Of a stretch of 64,000 nt of DNA, positions 15,865-29,447 are shown one piece after another. The stretch spans positions 248,001 through 312,000 of the forward strand of contig NZ_RJLC01000017.1 of the NCBI RefSeq assembly GCF_003999375.1, given 5' to 3'. Made by a program: the position numbers and the translations under genes. Position 1 is the first letter of the stretch; every line of letters begins with the position of its first letter. A model generated the notes under the pieces. That model was not told where the DNA came from. It ran no database searches and was given only the letters and a program-made list of their open reading frames with translations. This DNA comes from Pseudidiomarina mangrovi (GTDB lineage: Bacteria; Pseudomonadota; Gammaproteobacteria; Enterobacterales; Alteromonadaceae).

Positions 15865-18141
15865 ATGTTAAATAAAGCGCTAGAAGTTACCTTAAACGAT
15901 GCGTTTCGGATTGCACGTGATCGTCGCCATGAACTGATGACCGTTGAGCACTTGTTGCTCGCACTGTTAGAAAATCCCGAAGCTGCGGCTGCACTCAAAG
16001 CCTGTGGCCTCGATTTTGCCGTGTTGAAACAGGAACTGCTCGGTTACATAGAACGCAGTACCCCATCGTTTGAGCACGATAGCGGTGATACTGAAACGCA
16101 GCCGACACTGGGTTTTCAACGGGTATTGCAACGTGCCGTGTTTCATGTGCAATCATCGGGCAGCAGTGAAGTCACCGGGGCAAATGTGCTGGTGGCCATT
16201 TTCAGTGAACAAGAATCGCATGGGGTGTATTTACTAAATAAGCACGATATTACGCGTCTGGATGTGGTGCACTACTTATCCCATGGCTTGACCAAGCCCG
16301 ATGCCGGTAAAAACGACAAAGACCAGCACGAACAAGAAGCGACTGAGGCGCAGGGCGAAGAGCAGCAAAGCTATTTGCAGCGCTTCTGTACTAATCTAAA
16401 TGCTCGTGCCCGTGAAGGACGTATTGATCCATTGATTGGTCGTGAGGCGGAGCTAGAACGCTGTATTCAAACATTGTGTCGGCGGCGCAAGAACAACCCA
16501 CTGTTGGTGGGTGAAGCAGGGGTGGGTAAAACCGCTATTGCCGAGGGTTTAGCCTATCGCATCGTGCATGAAGAGGTGCCTGAAGTAATCGCCAAATCGG
16601 TGATTTTCTCGCTCGATATGGGCGGATTACTGGCTGGTACCAAATATCGCGGTGATTTTGAGAAACGCTTCAAGCAATTATTGAAGGAAATCACCGAACA
16701 CGATGATGCCATTCTTTTCATTGACGAAATTCATACCATTATTGGCGCCGGTGCTGCCAGTGGCGGGGTTTTAGACGCCTCAAATTTACTCAAGCCGATG
16801 CTTAGTAGTGGCGAACTAAAATGTATTGGCTCAACCACCTACAGTGAATATAAAAATATTTTCGAGAAAGACCGCGCGTTGGTGCGGCGCTTCCAAAAAA
16901 TTGATGTCAGCGAACCGTCGGTGGATGACACCACCCGCATTTTGATGGGCTTAAAAGAGCGCTATGAAGAGCATCATGGTATTCGTTATACCCAACCAGC
17001 GGTGCGTGCTGCCGCTGAACTAGCTGCGCGTTACATCAATGAACGGCATTTGCCGGATAAAGCCATTGATGTGCTCGATGAGGCCGGGGCTAGTCAACGT
17101 TTATTACCGCCATCAAAACGTAAAAAAACCATCGGTGTCAGTGATATTGAGCAGATCATTGCGAAAATCGCGCGGATTCCGGAGCAGTCGGTGTCACGCA
17201 CCGATCAGCAAACGCTGAAGAACCTTGATCGTAATTTAAAGTTGGTGGTATTTGGTCAGGATCAAGCCATTGATCAGCTCACCTCATCCATTCGGTTATC
17301 ACGTTCAGGGCTTGGCAACGAGAATAAGCCCATAGGTTCGTTTTTATTTGCTGGCCCCACCGGGGTGGGTAAAACCGAGGTGACGCAGCAACTGGCCAAA
17401 GTGATGGGCATTCAGTTCGTACGCTTTGACATGTCAGAGTACATGGAACGCCATGCCGTCAGCCGTCTGATTGGTGCGCCACCGGGCTATGTTGGCTTTG
17501 AACAAGGTGGCTTGTTGACCGATGCGGTGATCAAGCATCCGCATTGTGTGTTGTTATTGGACGAGATTGAGAAAGCTCACAGCGATATCTACAACATTTT
17601 ATTGCAAGTGATGGATCACGGTACATTGACTGATAACAACGGTCGTAAAGCCGATTTCCGCAACGTGATTGTGGTGATGACCACTAACGCTGGGGTGCAA
17701 GAAACCGTGCGTCGGTCGATTGGTTTCAATCAACAAGATCACGCCCCCGATGCTCTCAACGAAATCAATAAAGTGTTTTCGCCAGAGTTCCGTAACCGTT
17801 TAGATGCCATTGTCTGGTTCAATCATTTGTCAGAGCAGGTGATTACTCAAGTGGTCGACAAGTTCATCGTCGAATTGCAGGCTCAGCTGGATCGCAAGCA
17901 TGTGGCACTAGAGCTCGACCAAGCTGCGTACGAGTGGTTGGCTGAAAAAGGCTATGACAAAGCAATGGGCGCACGGCCGATGGCACGGGTAATTCAAGAA
18001 CATCTGAAGAAGCCACTGGCCAACGAAATTCTATTCGGTGAGTTGACCCAAGGCGGAACTGTCACGGTGAATGTGGTAGATGGTCAGTTGAAGCTTACCA
18101 TCGAAGAACGCGAAGCCCGCAGTCAATCAACCACGGGCTAA
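15865..18141 (+). CDS. clpA: ClpA, AAA+ unfoldase of the ClpAP protease
   Basis: At 758 aa it is the same length as E. coli ClpA. An N-terminal repeat domain (about 1-145) receives ClpS. A charged linker rich in Glu, Asp and Gln follows, then D1 with Walker A GEAGVGKTA (about 216) and Walker B ILFIDEIHT, and D2 with Walker A GPTGVGKTE (about 496) and VLLLDEIEKA. The ClpP-docking loop reads RSIGFNQQD, i.e. IGF where I recall IGL in E. coli ClpA (I at about residue 619). The gene lies just downstream of clpS and ends 15 bases before the convergent infA. Confidence 0.97.
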   Translation: MLNKALEVTLNDAFRIARDRRHELMTVEHLLLALLENPEAAAALKACGLDFAVLKQELLGYIERSTPSFEHDSGDTETQPTLGFQRVLQRAVFHVQSSGSSEVTGANVLVAIFSEQESHGVYLLNKHDITRLDVVHYLSHGLTKPDAGKNDKDQHEQEATEAQGEEQQSYLQRFCTNLNARAREGRIDPLIGREAELERCIQTLCRRRKNNPLLVGEAGVGKTAIAEGLAYRIVHEEVPEVIAKSVIFSLDMGGLLAGTKYRGDFEKRFKQLLKEITEHDDAILFIDEIHTIIGAGAASGGVLDASNLLKPMLSSGELKCIGSTTYSEYKNIFEKDRALVRRFQKIDVSEPSVDDTTRILMGLKERYEEHHGIRYTQPAVRAAAELAARYINERHLPDKAIDVLDEAGASQRLLPPSKRKKTIGVSDIEQIIAKIARIPEQSVSRTDQQTLKNLDRNLKLVVFGQDQAIDQLTSSIRLSRSGLGNENKPIGSFLFAGPTGVGKTEVTQQLAKVMGIQFVRFDMSEYMERHAVSRLIGAPPGYVGFEQGGLLTDAVIKHPHCVLLLDEIEKAHSDIYNILLQVMDHGTLTDNNGRKADFRNVIVVMTTNAGVQETVRRSIGFNQQDHAPDALNEINKVFSPEFRNRLDAIVWFNHLSEQVITQVVDKFIVELQAQLDRKHVALELDQAAYEWLAEKGYDKAMGARPMARVIQEHLKKPLANEILFGELTQGGTVTVNVVDGQLKLTIEEREARSQSTTG

Positions 18142-18156
18142 GTGGCGGCGGCTGTG

Positions 18157-18375
18157 TTAGCGCGCGCGGAAGACGATACGACCTTTGGTTAAATCGTAAG
18201 GTGTGAGCTGCACAGTCACCGTGTCACCGGTTAAAATGCGGATATAGTGCTTACGCATTTTGCCCGAAATGTGCGCGGTTACCACGTGGCCGTTTTCTAA
18301 TTGCACACGGAACATGGTATTCGGCAGGGTATCTAATACCGTGCCCTGCATTTCAATACTGTCTTCTTTTGCCAT
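18157..18375 (-). CDS. infA: Translation initiation factor IF-1
   Basis: A 72-aa S1/OB-fold protein, exactly the family length, with [19 protein letters not shown], the [17 protein letters not shown] core and the [10 protein letters not shown] end. It binds the 30S A site during initiation. It is convergent with clpA and downstream of aat on the same strand, the gene order seen in E. coli. An SD-like GAGGA lies before the ATG. The 76-base gap to aat probably contains its own promoter. Confidence 0.98.
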   Translation of the reverse strand: MAKEDSIEMQGTVLDTLPNTMFRVQLENGHVVTAHISGKMRKHYIRILTGDTVTVQLTPYDLTKGRIVFRAR

Positions 18376-18451
18376 TCAAATCCTCGAGAAATTACGTGGG
18401 GTAGTCGTTAAAGTGCGCAAATTCTAGCTGTTTTACGCGCGTAATGCCACT

Positions 18452-19159
18452 TCAAATGATAATCAGCTGCCGTGGCGTCCAAAAATCCGCACTGACATCG
18501 TGTTGAAGCTGTTGATTTTGGCGCAATTGCTGCAGGTAGTGTTGACGCGGAATACTGCGTACTCCCAAGCTAGCCAAATGTGGATTATCCATTTGCGCAT
18601 CAAGCCAGGTTCCGCCGGCGGCAAAGTAATGTCGGGCGAACTGAATCAGCGCCAGTTTAGAGGCATTGCTGTGGCGTTGAAACATGCTCTCGGCGCAAAA
18701 GATGCCGTTAACGTTGACCCCGTATAAACCAGCCACCAAATGGTGTTGCTGCCACACCTCAACAGAATGGGCCGCGCCACTATGGTGCAGAGCGATATAA
18801 GCCTGCTGCATGTCGCTATGGATCCAACAACCTGCAGCAGCATGGGTGTCGGCACAGCCACGGATCACCGCTGCGAAATCATGATTAATGGTAATACGCA
18901 GCGGCGTAGTGGCCATAAAACGGCGCATCGAGCGGCTGACATGCAAGGCGTCTGCAGTGAAAATGGCGCGCGGATCAGGGCTCCACCACAGAATCGGGTC
19001 GTGCTGACCATACCAGGGGAAAATACCGTTGTGATAGGCCATGCGCAAACGTGATACCGATAAACTGCCGCCAAATGCCAGCAGTCCGTTCGGTTCACGT
19101 AGGGCTAGGGAAGCGGCAGGAAAGGCCTGTTGCTCGTCGCTCAGATGCACCAGCATCAA
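18452..19159 (-). CDS. aat: Leucyl/phenylalanyl-tRNA-protein transferase
   Basis: A 235-aa enzyme that adds Leu or Phe to N-terminal Lys or Arg, creating ClpS/ClpA substrates. Family hallmarks are FPWYGQHDPILWWSPDPRAIF, HVSRSMRR, VHSVEVW-like (AHSVEVWQQHHLVAGLYGV) and FCAESMFQ. It belongs functionally with the nearby clpS-clpA pair, giving the whole N-end-rule pathway within 4 kb. It lies 18 bases downstream of trxB on the same strand. Confidence 0.97.
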   Translation of the reverse strand: MMLVHLSDEQQAFPAASLALREPNGLLAFGGSLSVSRLRMAYHNGIFPWYGQHDPILWWSPDPRAIFTADALHVSRSMRRFMATTPLRITINHDFAAVIRGCADTHAAAGCWIHSDMQQAYIALHHSGAAHSVEVWQQHHLVAGLYGVNVNGIFCAESMFQRHSNASKLALIQFARHYFAAGGTWLDAQMDNPHLASLGVRSIPRQHYLQQLRQNQQLQHDVSADFWTPRQLIII

Positions 19160-19177
19160 CAGCTCCTGCCGACTTGC

Positions 19178-20134
<957 letters not shown>

Positions 20135-20179
20135 TCAACAACTCCGTTATCTGCAAAAGTGCTGCAAGTATGCCTTAAA

Positions 20180-21307
20180 TTAGCTCTGGATCGCCACCCG
20201 TGGGTCGACATAATCAAGGCCTAATTGCTTGCCCAAATCATCGTGGACCGCTTTAAAGGTGATCTTACCTTTATGCATATTTAAACCATTGAGCAAATGC
20301 GGATCGTCAGCCAATGCCAGTAAGCCTTTATTCGCCAGCGCTAGACCGAATGGCAGGGTAGCATTATTCAAGGCGATGGTTGAGGTGCGGGCTACGCCGC
20401 CTGGCATGTTGGCCACACAGTAATGCACCACATCTTCGACCACATAGGTTGGGTCTTGGTGAGTGGTTGCCCGTGAGGTTTCAAAACAGCCACCCTGGTC
20501 AATCGCTACGTCGACCACCACTGAACCTGGCTTCATATTTTTCAAGTGTTCGCGGGTCAATAATTTCGGCGCTGCTGCTCCGGGAATTAACACCGCACCA
20601 ATAACCAGGTCGGCTGTGCGCGAATACTGGTCAACGGCATCAACGGTGGAGTAAATGGTTTTAGCGCGGCCACCGAACAAGTCATCTAATTGCCGTAAAC
20701 GCGGCAGTGAACGGTCTAAAATGGTCACATCTGCACCCATACCAACTGCCATTTTAGCGGCTTGCGTACCCACCACACCGCCACCAAGAATCAATACTTT
20801 GGCTGGCGCAACGCCCGGAACCCCACCGAGCAGAGTACCGCTACCACCGTTGATTTTTTCTAAATGATGGGCGCCGGCTTGAATGGACATACGACCAGCT
20901 ACTTCACTCATTGGCGCTAACAACGGTAAGCCGCCGTTACGGTCAGTCACGGTTTCGTAAGCAATAGCGGTTACGCCTGCTTTGGCTAACAGCTCGGTTT
21001 GCTTTGGATCAGGTGCTAAGTGCAGATATGTATAGAGAATTTGACCTTCACGCAATTGCTCACACTCATGCGGTTGCGGCTCTTTTACTTTCACAATCAT
21101 TTCAGCTTTGGCGAAGATTTCCTTGGCGTCGTTGCTAATGGTGGCACCGGCAGCGATATAGTCTTCATTGGTAAAGCCAATAGCCAGACCGCCATCATGT
21201 TCCACCATGACCTGGTGACCATGGGCAACGTACTCGCGCACTGCTGCAGGAGTCAGGCCAATTCGATATTCGTGGTTTTTAATTTCTTTCGGTACACCGA
21301 TCAACAT
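20180..21307 (-). CDS. ald: Alanine dehydrogenase
   Basis: A 375-aa NAD-dependent enzyme interconverting alanine and pyruvate plus ammonia. It shows [20 protein letters not shown], the catalytic YTYLHLAPD region, the Rossmann [18 protein letters not shown] and the C-terminal [17 protein letters not shown]. It is divergent from an lrp-type regulator, as is common for ald, so alanine or leucine control by Lrp is likely. It fits the amino-acid catabolism theme along with the AGCS alanine symporter at 56028. Confidence 0.97.
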   Translation of the reverse strand: MLIGVPKEIKNHEYRIGLTPAAVREYVAHGHQVMVEHDGGLAIGFTNEDYIAAGATISNDAKEIFAKAEMIVKVKEPQPHECEQLREGQILYTYLHLAPDPKQTELLAKAGVTAIAYETVTDRNGGLPLLAPMSEVAGRMSIQAGAHHLEKINGGSGTLLGGVPGVAPAKVLILGGGVVGTQAAKMAVGMGADVTILDRSLPRLRQLDDLFGGRAKTIYSTVDAVDQYSRTADLVIGAVLIPGAAAPKLLTREHLKNMKPGSVVVDVAIDQGGCFETSRATTHQDPTYVVEDVVHYCVANMPGGVARTSTIALNNATLPFGLALANKGLLALADDPHLLNGLNMHKGKITFKAVHDDLGKQLGLDYVDPRVAIQS

Positions 21308-21361
21308 GGGCTATATCTCGCTCATTTGTGAGTAGTTAATGAAACAACTGAATTGGGCGGC

Positions 21362-21367
21362 ATTATA
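21362..21367 (-). promoter_or_regulatory. ald: Candidate -10 element for ald
   Basis: A perfect TATAAT on the minus strand lies 55 bases upstream of the ald ATG. The -35 region is poor, consistent with a promoter that needs an activator such as the divergently encoded Lrp. No transcription start has been mapped. Confidence 0.35.
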
Positions 21368-21454
21368 ACGAATCAGAGGGTTTTATTTCGCACTTTTTTT
21401 GGCGGTTAAATTAGCGTAAAGTGGCGTAATAATAGCTTCAAATAGAGAAAAACA

Positions 21455-21946
21455 ATGTTCACACCAGAAGAGCCCGTGAAAATCACGGTTGATAGAATTG
21501 ACCGTAAGATTCTACGCTTATTGCAAGATGATGGCCGCCTATCGAATGTAGCCTTGGCGAAAAAAGTCGGCCTTAGCGCCACTGCTTGCAATGAACGGGT
21601 GCGCAAATTGGAACGCGAGCAAGTGATTGAAAGCTATCATGCCCGTGTTAATCCCGCCAAACTGGGTGCCAATCTGATGGTATTTGTCGAAATTACCCTA
21701 ACGCGAACCTCATCCGACGCCTTTGCTGAGTTCAGTTCTGCAGTGCAACGAACGCCAGAAATACTTGAATGCCACTTGGTTGCTGGAGATTTTGATTTTC
21801 TGATCAAGGCGCGAGTGCCGGATATGCCGTCTTATCGTAAGCTGTTGGGCGAAACTATACTAAACATGCCAGGGGTTAACGAATCACGGACTTACGTGGT
21901 GATGGAAGAGGTTAAAAACGCCAACAAAGTTCTGATTAAGGGCTAA
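21455..21946 (+). CDS. lrp: Lrp/AsnC-family transcriptional regulator
   Basis: A 163-aa regulator with an N-terminal winged helix (DRKILRLLQDDGRLSNVALAKKVGLS) and a C-terminal RAM/AsnC ligand-binding domain (ECHLVAGDFDFLIKARV), the usual Lrp layout and length. It is divergent from ald over 147 bases and is probably its direct regulator. It also precedes ftsK, as lrp does in E. coli. The match to global Lrp is good, including the long N-terminal lead MFTPEEPVKITVDRI. Confidence 0.92.
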   Translation: MFTPEEPVKITVDRIDRKILRLLQDDGRLSNVALAKKVGLSATACNERVRKLEREQVIESYHARVNPAKLGANLMVFVEITLTRTSSDAFAEFSSAVQRTPEILECHLVAGDFDFLIKARVPDMPSYRKLLGETILNMPGVNESRTYVVMEEVKNANKVLIKG

Positions 21947-21953
21947 GAAAAAG

Positions 21954-21979
21954 TCGTGTTAAAGTACTCGTGTTAAAGT
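21954..21979 (+). repeat. Direct repeat between lrp and ftsK
   Basis: Two copies of the 12-mer TCGTGTTAAAGT (21954-21965 and 21968-21979) occur with a 14-base period, just after the lrp stop. A candidate -10 TACAAT (22004-22009) follows before ftsK. The repeat could be a binding site or a chance duplication. Confidence 0.5.
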
Positions 21980-22036
21980 GCTGATATCCACTACGATGCA
22001 GGCTACAATAAGACAAATAATAATAGGGAGCGCACA

Positions 22037-24406
22037 ATGAGCGGTGTGCAACGAATGCTGGAAGTCGGGCTGATCTTATGTGGTGCCTTTGCGGTGTTTC
22101 TATTTTTGGCACTAGCAAGTTTCCACCCCGCCGATCCAAGCTGGTCACAAACCGGCTATGAAGGCACGATTGAAAATGCAGCGGGCGCTATTGGCGCTTG
22201 GTTTGCCGATGGCTTGTTGTTCTCATTTGGTTTTGTTGCCTATTTGATTCCATTTGGCTTGGTCGGTTTGGGCTACTTGATGTTCCAGCGCCCGCATCAG
22301 TTGCTTGAATTAGATTGGCTAGCGGTTGGTTTAAGGCTGATTGGTTTGTTGCTTACGCTCGTCGGTAGCTCGGCCTTGGCGTCGCTAAATTTTGCCGATA
22401 TTTATAGCTTTTCTGCCGGTGGCGTCGTTGGCGATGTGATTAGCTCGTCGCTGTTACCGTATTTTAACCTCATTGGTACTACCTTATTGCTGCTGACGTT
22501 CTTGGCGACAGGCTTAACCTTGGTCACTGGCTTGTCATGGGTGTGGGTTGCCGAACAGGTTGGGGCAGGGGCTATTTGGCTAAGCCAGTGGCTGGTGGAA
22601 AAAAGTACCGCGCTGTGGCAGCAACTGCGCAGCCAAGCCAAAGAGGATTTACCGACCGCGGACGTGGTCAGTCGCGCTAAGCCAGCAGTGCGCGCTGAGC
22701 GCACCCGCAGCGAACCGGAATTAGCATTTGCCGCCGACGCCGACGACGACTTTGATTTACCGGCCATCAGTAGTCACGATGAGCCAGCCCCTAGCGTTGA
22801 TGATCTGACCCGCTTTAGCCGCAGTGCCAAAGTAAAACCGCAGCCGATGCAACCAATTCACACCGATGACAACGATGATGATGATGACGCCAATGCGATG
22901 AGCTTATCGATTGATCCGTTGCCATCTATTGCTTTGCTCGATCGCCCGAACAAAACTGGAAACCCGCTGACACCGGCTGAGTTAGAGCAAATTAGCCAAA
23001 CCGTTGAAGCGGTATTATTGGATTTTGGCGTTGAAGTAAAAGTGGCAAACGTACAACCAGGCCCGGTGATTACCCGCTTTGAGCTTGATTTAGCGCCCGG
23101 TGTGAAAGTCTCCAAGATCTCTAACCTCGATAAAGACATTGCCCGCTCACTGTCGGCGATATCCGTGCGCGTGGTCGAAGTGATCCCGGGTAAGTCTTAT
23201 GTGGGCCTTGAGTTACCGAATAAGAGCCGTGAAACGGTATTCTTTAGCGAAGTGATTAGTTGCGATGCCTTCCAGCAAAGTCAATCGCCGCTCACCATGG
23301 TGCTGGGTAAGGGCATAGCTGGTCAGCCGGTGGTGGTTGATTTGGCGAAAATGCCGCACTTATTAGTGGCCGGCACCACCGGTTCAGGTAAGTCAGTGGG
23401 CGTTAACGTCATGATCCTTAGCCTACTGTATAAGAGCACGCCAGAAGATGTGCGCTTGATCATGATTGACCCGAAAATGTTGGAATTGTCGGTGTATGAA
23501 GGCATTCCGCATTTATTGACCGAGGTGGTCACCGACATGAAAGACGCCGCCAACGCGTTGCGTTGGTGCGTGGCTGAAATGGAACGGCGTTATAAGCTGA
23601 TGTCGGCCTTGGGGGTACGTAACCTGAAAGGCTATAACCAGAAAGTCGCCGACGCTATTGAAGCCGGCGAACCGCTGCGCGACCCATTGTGGAAGCCAGG
23701 TGATTCAATGGACGAATTACCACCGTTGCTGCAAAAGCTACCGAATATTGTGGTGGTGGTTGATGAATTTGCCGACATGATGATGATTGTCGGTAAAAAA
23801 GTTGAAGAATTGATAGCCCGTATTGCGCAAAAAGCCCGTGCTGCTGGCATTCATTTGATTTTAGCGACCCAACGTCCATCGGTGGATGTGATTACTGGCC
23901 TCATCAAAGCCAATATTCCAACTCGTATTGCCTTCCAAGTGCAGTCTAAAATTGACTCGCGCACCATCCTTGACCAGTCCGGCGCGGACCAATTGCTCGG
24001 CCAAGGCGACATGCTTTACCTACCGCCTGGTAGCGGCGTGCCGACCCGTGTACACGGTGCCTTTGTTGATGATCATGAAGTGCATGCGGTGGTAAAAGAT
24101 TGGAAAAAACGTGGCAAGCCCAATTACCTCGATGAAATTCTCAAAGGCGATATGAATGAGGATAGCCTGCTACCGGGCGAGCAACTGGATCTCGGCGATG
24201 AAGAGAGTGACCCGTTGTATGACGAGGCAGTCGCTTTTGTCACTGAAACACGGCGGGTGTCGGTATCAAGTGTACAGCGTAAATTCAGAATTGGTTACAA
24301 TCGCGCCGCGCGTATTGTGGAACAAATGGAACTGAGTGGGGTCGTTACTAGTGCAGGGCATAACGGTCAACGCGAAGTCATTGCACCGAAGCCGCCGCGC
24401 GATTAA
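22037..24406 (+). CDS. ftsK: DNA translocase FtsK
   Basis: A 789-aa division-septum DNA pump, much shorter than E. coli FtsK because the linker is short, as in many bacteria. About four transmembrane helices occupy residues 1-190. An acidic linker follows, about 200-310, with an Asp run. The RecA-like motor has Walker [13 protein letters not shown] (about 445-456) and Walker [14 protein letters not shown]. The C-terminal gamma domain is a winged helix ([23 protein letters not shown]) that reads KOPS sites to deliver dif to XerCD. GGGAG precedes the ATG. It is followed closely by lolA. Confidence 0.97.
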   Translation: MSGVQRMLEVGLILCGAFAVFLFLALASFHPADPSWSQTGYEGTIENAAGAIGAWFADGLLFSFGFVAYLIPFGLVGLGYLMFQRPHQLLELDWLAVGLRLIGLLLTLVGSSALASLNFADIYSFSAGGVVGDVISSSLLPYFNLIGTTLLLLTFLATGLTLVTGLSWVWVAEQVGAGAIWLSQWLVEKSTALWQQLRSQAKEDLPTADVVSRAKPAVRAERTRSEPELAFAADADDDFDLPAISSHDEPAPSVDDLTRFSRSAKVKPQPMQPIHTDDNDDDDDANAMSLSIDPLPSIALLDRPNKTGNPLTPAELEQISQTVEAVLLDFGVEVKVANVQPGPVITRFELDLAPGVKVSKISNLDKDIARSLSAISVRVVEVIPGKSYVGLELPNKSRETVFFSEVISCDAFQQSQSPLTMVLGKGIAGQPVVVDLAKMPHLLVAGTTGSGKSVGVNVMILSLLYKSTPEDVRLIMIDPKMLELSVYEGIPHLLTEVVTDMKDAANALRWCVAEMERRYKLMSALGVRNLKGYNQKVADAIEAGEPLRDPLWKPGDSMDELPPLLQKLPNIVVVVDEFADMMMIVGKKVEELIARIAQKARAAGIHLILATQRPSVDVITGLIKANIPTRIAFQVQSKIDSRTILDQSGADQLLGQGDMLYLPPGSGVPTRVHGAFVDDHEVHAVVKDWKKRGKPNYLDEILKGDMNEDSLLPGEQLDLGDEESDPLYDEAVAFVTETRRVSVSSVQRKFRIGYNRAARIVEQMELSGVVTSAGHNGQREVIAPKPPRD

Positions 24407-24437
24407 TGCGCTCATTTTTACAGTGGATCAAGCAATC

Positions 24438-25085
24438 ATGTTAAAACAGTTTGTACGTAGTGCCGCGCTTAGTGTGATGCTATTTAGCAGTTTCAGCGCG
24501 GTAGCAAACAGCAATTCAAGTGATGAGGCACGGGCCAGCTTGCAGGCACGGTTAGCGACTATGCAGTCGTTACAGGCAGACTTTGCCCAAACCGTCACTG
24601 ACCAACAAGGCGAGCTGATGCAGCAATTGCATGGGCGCTTCGCACTGGCGCGCCCCAACTTACTGTATTGGCAAACCGATGCCCCTGATGAAACTGTGAT
24701 GATCGCTGACGGTAGCGCGTTGTGGTACTACAACCCGTTTGTGGAGCAAGTCTCGGTGTACGACCAAACCGATAGCATGGCGCAAAGCCCACTGCTGTTA
24801 CTCGTGGATGCTGAATCCAAGGCATGGGCGGATTATCAAGTTAGTTATGAAAATAATAGCTACGCGTTGCAACCACTGCCAAATAGCGATGCTCGGCAAA
24901 GCTTACAGTTGGTATTTGGCGACGCCGATAGCAGCCAGCTACAACGGATTATTTTAGACGATGGGCAAGGGCAGTTGAGTACCATTGAATTAGAAGCAGT
25001 ACAACTGAATGGCACCATTGCCGATGATTTATTCCGTTTTAAGCTACCGGCTGGGGTAGAACTTGATGACCAACGCGGCGGGTAA
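24438..25085 (+). CDS. lolA: Outer-membrane lipoprotein carrier LolA
   Basis: A 215-aa periplasmic chaperone that carries lipoproteins from LolCDE to LolB. A Sec signal ([25 protein letters not shown]) precedes a LolA fold with [32 protein letters not shown] and [19 protein letters not shown] chose ATG 24438 because it starts the signal peptide; an upstream in-frame start lies within ftsK. The ftsK-lolA-rarA-serS order is conserved in gammaproteobacteria. Its end overlaps the rarA start by about 20 bases. Confidence 0.95.
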   Translation: MLKQFVRSAALSVMLFSSFSAVANSNSSDEARASLQARLATMQSLQADFAQTVTDQQGELMQQLHGRFALARPNLLYWQTDAPDETVMIADGSALWYYNPFVEQVSVYDQTDSMAQSPLLLLVDAESKAWADYQVSYENNSYALQPLPNSDARQSLQLVFGDADSSQLQRIILDDGQGQLSTIELEAVQLNGTIADDLFRFKLPAGVELDDQRGG

Positions 25086-26416
25086 TAGCGAGCAACCATC
25101 ACTGTTTGCCAACACGGTTGATTTTCGCCCGTTAGCGGCACGTATGCGGCCGCGTCATCTGTCTGAATATATTGGTCAAAGTCATTTACTGGGTGCTGAC
25201 AAACCGCTGCGGCAAGCGCTGGAACGTGGTTTGTTACATTCGATGATTTTTTGGGGCCCGCCGGGCAGCGGCAAAACCACCTTGGCTGAATTGTTGGCGG
25301 TCAGTGGTAACGCTTATGTTGCCCGCATTTCTGCGGTAAGTGCTGGGGTCAAAGAGATCCGTAGCGCCATCGATGAAGCGAAGCAACGGGCGGCGGCACA
25401 GCAGCAACGTACGTTATTGTTCGTTGATGAAGTGCACCGCTTCAATAAAAGCCAGCAAGACGCCTTTTTACCGCATATCGAAGATGGCACCGTATGGTTT
25501 GTTGGTGCCACCACTGAAAATCCTGCCTTTGAACTGAATCCGGCCTTGCTGTCGCGCACTCGGCTGTATCGCTTGCAAGAATTGACCGATACCGATATGA
25601 CTCAAGTGATTTCCCAAGCACTCGCTGATGAGCAGCGCGGATTAGGCAAAAAAGCCCTGCAATTAACTGCAGAAGCCCACGAATATCTCATCCATTGCGC
25701 TGCTGGTGATGCTCGCCGCGCATTGAATCTCTTAGAGATTTGTGCCGATGCCGCGACCACTAACCAGCTAGATCTAGCCTTTGTACAACAGGCTGTTGGG
25801 CAACGCCAAGCAGGCTTCGATAAGCACGGTGATCGCTATTTTGAGCTGTTATCAGCGTTGCACAAGTCGGTTCGTGGCTCATCGGTAGACGGCGCTTTGT
25901 ATTGGTTCGCGCGTATTTTACTGGGCGGGGGTGATCCACTGGTGGTGGCGCGGCGGCTGTTGGCTATTGCTTCCGAAGATATCGGTAATGCCGACCCGCG
26001 GGCGCTACAACTGGCATTGCAGGCTTGGGATACCTTTACTCGCGTAGGCCCTGCTGAAGGCGAGCGCGCCATAGCACAAGCATTGATTTATTGTGCCTTG
26101 GCGCCCAAAAGTAACGCGGTTTATCAGGCCTTTAATGCTGCTAAAGCGCTGGCGGAACAGTATCCAGACGCACCAGTACCCAAACATTTGCGTAATGCGC
26201 CAACCCAATTGCATCAGCAACAGGGTGATGGCGTCGATTATCGCTACGCGCACAATTATCCGCAGGCGATCGTGGCGGGTGAGCGGTACTTACCGGCAGA
26301 CGTGGGGCAAGTCAATTTGTATCACCCTAGTGACCGCGGCTTAGAAAAGCAATTAGCTGAAAAACTGGCGTGGTTACGCCAAGCCGACCAACAGAGTGAC
26401 TGGCAACGAGGTGAGC

Positions 26417-26424
<8 letters not shown>
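25066..26424 (+). CDS. rarA: Replication-associated recombination protein RarA (MgsA)
   Basis: A 452-aa AAA+ clamp-loader-like ATPase acting at stalled forks. It has the N-terminal [18 protein letters not shown], Walker [10 protein letters not shown] (about residue 65), Walker [13 protein letters not shown], sensor-1 [15 protein letters not shown] and the C-terminal MgsA domain ([22 protein letters not shown]). I use ATG 25066 rather than the TTG 3 bases earlier. It overlaps lolA upstream and crcB downstream by 8 bases, indicating a tightly packed operon. Confidence 0.96.
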
Positions 26425-28444
<2,020 letters not shown>

Positions 28445-28447
28445 CGG

Positions 28448-28744
28448 TTAATCTCCCCAGCTGATCACAGGCGCGCATTGCAAGCTTAACTCCAACCAAG
28501 CGTTATCCGCCAGTTGTAGCAGGTGCGCGGGTAGTTGCTCGCGTTGCGCTGCAGTCAGCAGTAGCACTTCAGTGCGCAGGCAATGACAGCAAGCTACCGG
28601 TAATTGCTCCAGCAGCTCAGGCTGCGCCATGACCGCGCGCAAGGCTTGCTCAGAGATAATCACCACGCTATCAGGGCTCAGCCATTGCGCTATCCACTCG
28701 GATTGTGGCCACTGCCGCAGTAAGTGCAGAGTTCTTGGCATCAT
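28448..28744 (-). CDS. tusB: TusB/DsrH-family sulfur-relay protein
   Basis: A 98-aa subunit of the TusBCD heterohexamer. I chose ATG 28744, which forms a TAATG overlap with the tusC stop; the reading frame extends 8 codons further into tusC. Features include TLHLLRQWPQS, DSVVIISEQALRAV and the C-terminal APVISWGD. The identification rests mainly on position between tusC and tusE, with moderate sequence resemblance. Confidence 0.88.
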   Translation of the reverse strand: MMPRTLHLLRQWPQSEWIAQWLSPDSVVIISEQALRAVMAQPELLEQLPVACCHCLRTEVLLLTAAQREQLPAHLLQLADNAWLELSLQCAPVISWGD

Positions 28745-29091
28745 TAAAACCTCAACAGCTGATGACAATGGCTGATACGCTCGGCCAGCTCATGGCTTGG
28801 CACAATCTCGATGGCAACGACAAAATCATCGGCGCTTAGCGCATGCTGCTGGAGATCGTTATCAAGGACCCAGGGCTTCGGGCAGTCATAAAGCTCCAGC
28901 AAGCGGTAGCGCTTTTGCAGCGAGCGTTGCTGGCGTTGCACATCAAAACCGTGACGTAACTGATGTACGGCAGCACCCACTAAAATCAGTTGTGGATTGA
29001 GATCGAGGCTAGCCAGGCTGAGTAGGGCATCTTGGCCATGCCAGCTGCGCAGATGATTGGCTGCATGGCTTTGAATCACGGCAATCGTCAT
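28744..29091 (-). CDS. tusC: TusC/DsrF-family sulfur-relay protein
   Basis: A 115-aa DsrE-fold subunit of TusBCD. The start MTIAVIQSHAANH and GQDALLSLASLDL correspond to the TusC pattern PPHGTAAGREGLDALL-type helices. The C-terminal SHELAERISHCHQLLRF matches the VDPDELARLLAQADRVLTF-like end of the family. It is joined to tusD and tusB by TAATG overlaps, so the four tus genes are translationally coupled. Confidence 0.9.
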   Translation of the reverse strand: MTIAVIQSHAANHLRSWHGQDALLSLASLDLNPQLILVGAAVHQLRHGFDVQRQQRSLQKRYRLLELYDCPKPWVLDNDLQQHALSADDFVVAIEIVPSHELAERISHCHQLLRF

Positions 29092-29447
29092 TAGAATTGT
29101 ACCAGCTGGTCAGCTTCAGCGACGGCTTGAGCAAACTCGGTCAAGCCACCTGCCGCATAGCCTGGGCGCAATTGCTCAGCGCTCAAACCATAGTCGTTTT
29201 CTGCTACTGTGCTGCACACTAGCAAGGGAATAGCTTGAGCTGCAGCCCATTGCGGCCAGCGTTCAGCATGCGCATGAAGTTGCCTCGGGTCAGCCAGTTT
29301 TACCGCTTGTTGATAACAGAACACCATACTGATGCTATGCCCACATGCAACTGCAGCCTGGGCGAAGTGAAACGCCAACAGGCTGCGAGTATCATGGTCA
29401 GGGCTGTCACTCGGGTGTGAGTGCAGGGCAATGACTAGTTTTGCCAA
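29091..29447 (-). CDS. tusD: TusD/DsrE-family sulfurtransferase
   Basis: A 118-aa subunit carrying the active-site cysteine of TusBCD, here in LLVCSTVAENDYGL (residue about 78), matching the position of Cys78 in E. coli TusD. It receives sulfur from TusA. The first codon is TTG at 29447. The nearest upstream ATG is out of frame and overlaps the yccA stop, so TTG is the only sensible start. It lies 3 bases downstream of yccA. Confidence 0.92.
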   Translation of the reverse strand: MAKLVIALHSHPSDSPDHDTRSLLAFHFAQAAVACGHSISMVFCYQQAVKLADPRQLHAHAERWPQWAAAQAIPLLVCSTVAENDYGLSAEQLRPGYAAGGLTEFAQAVAEADQLVQF

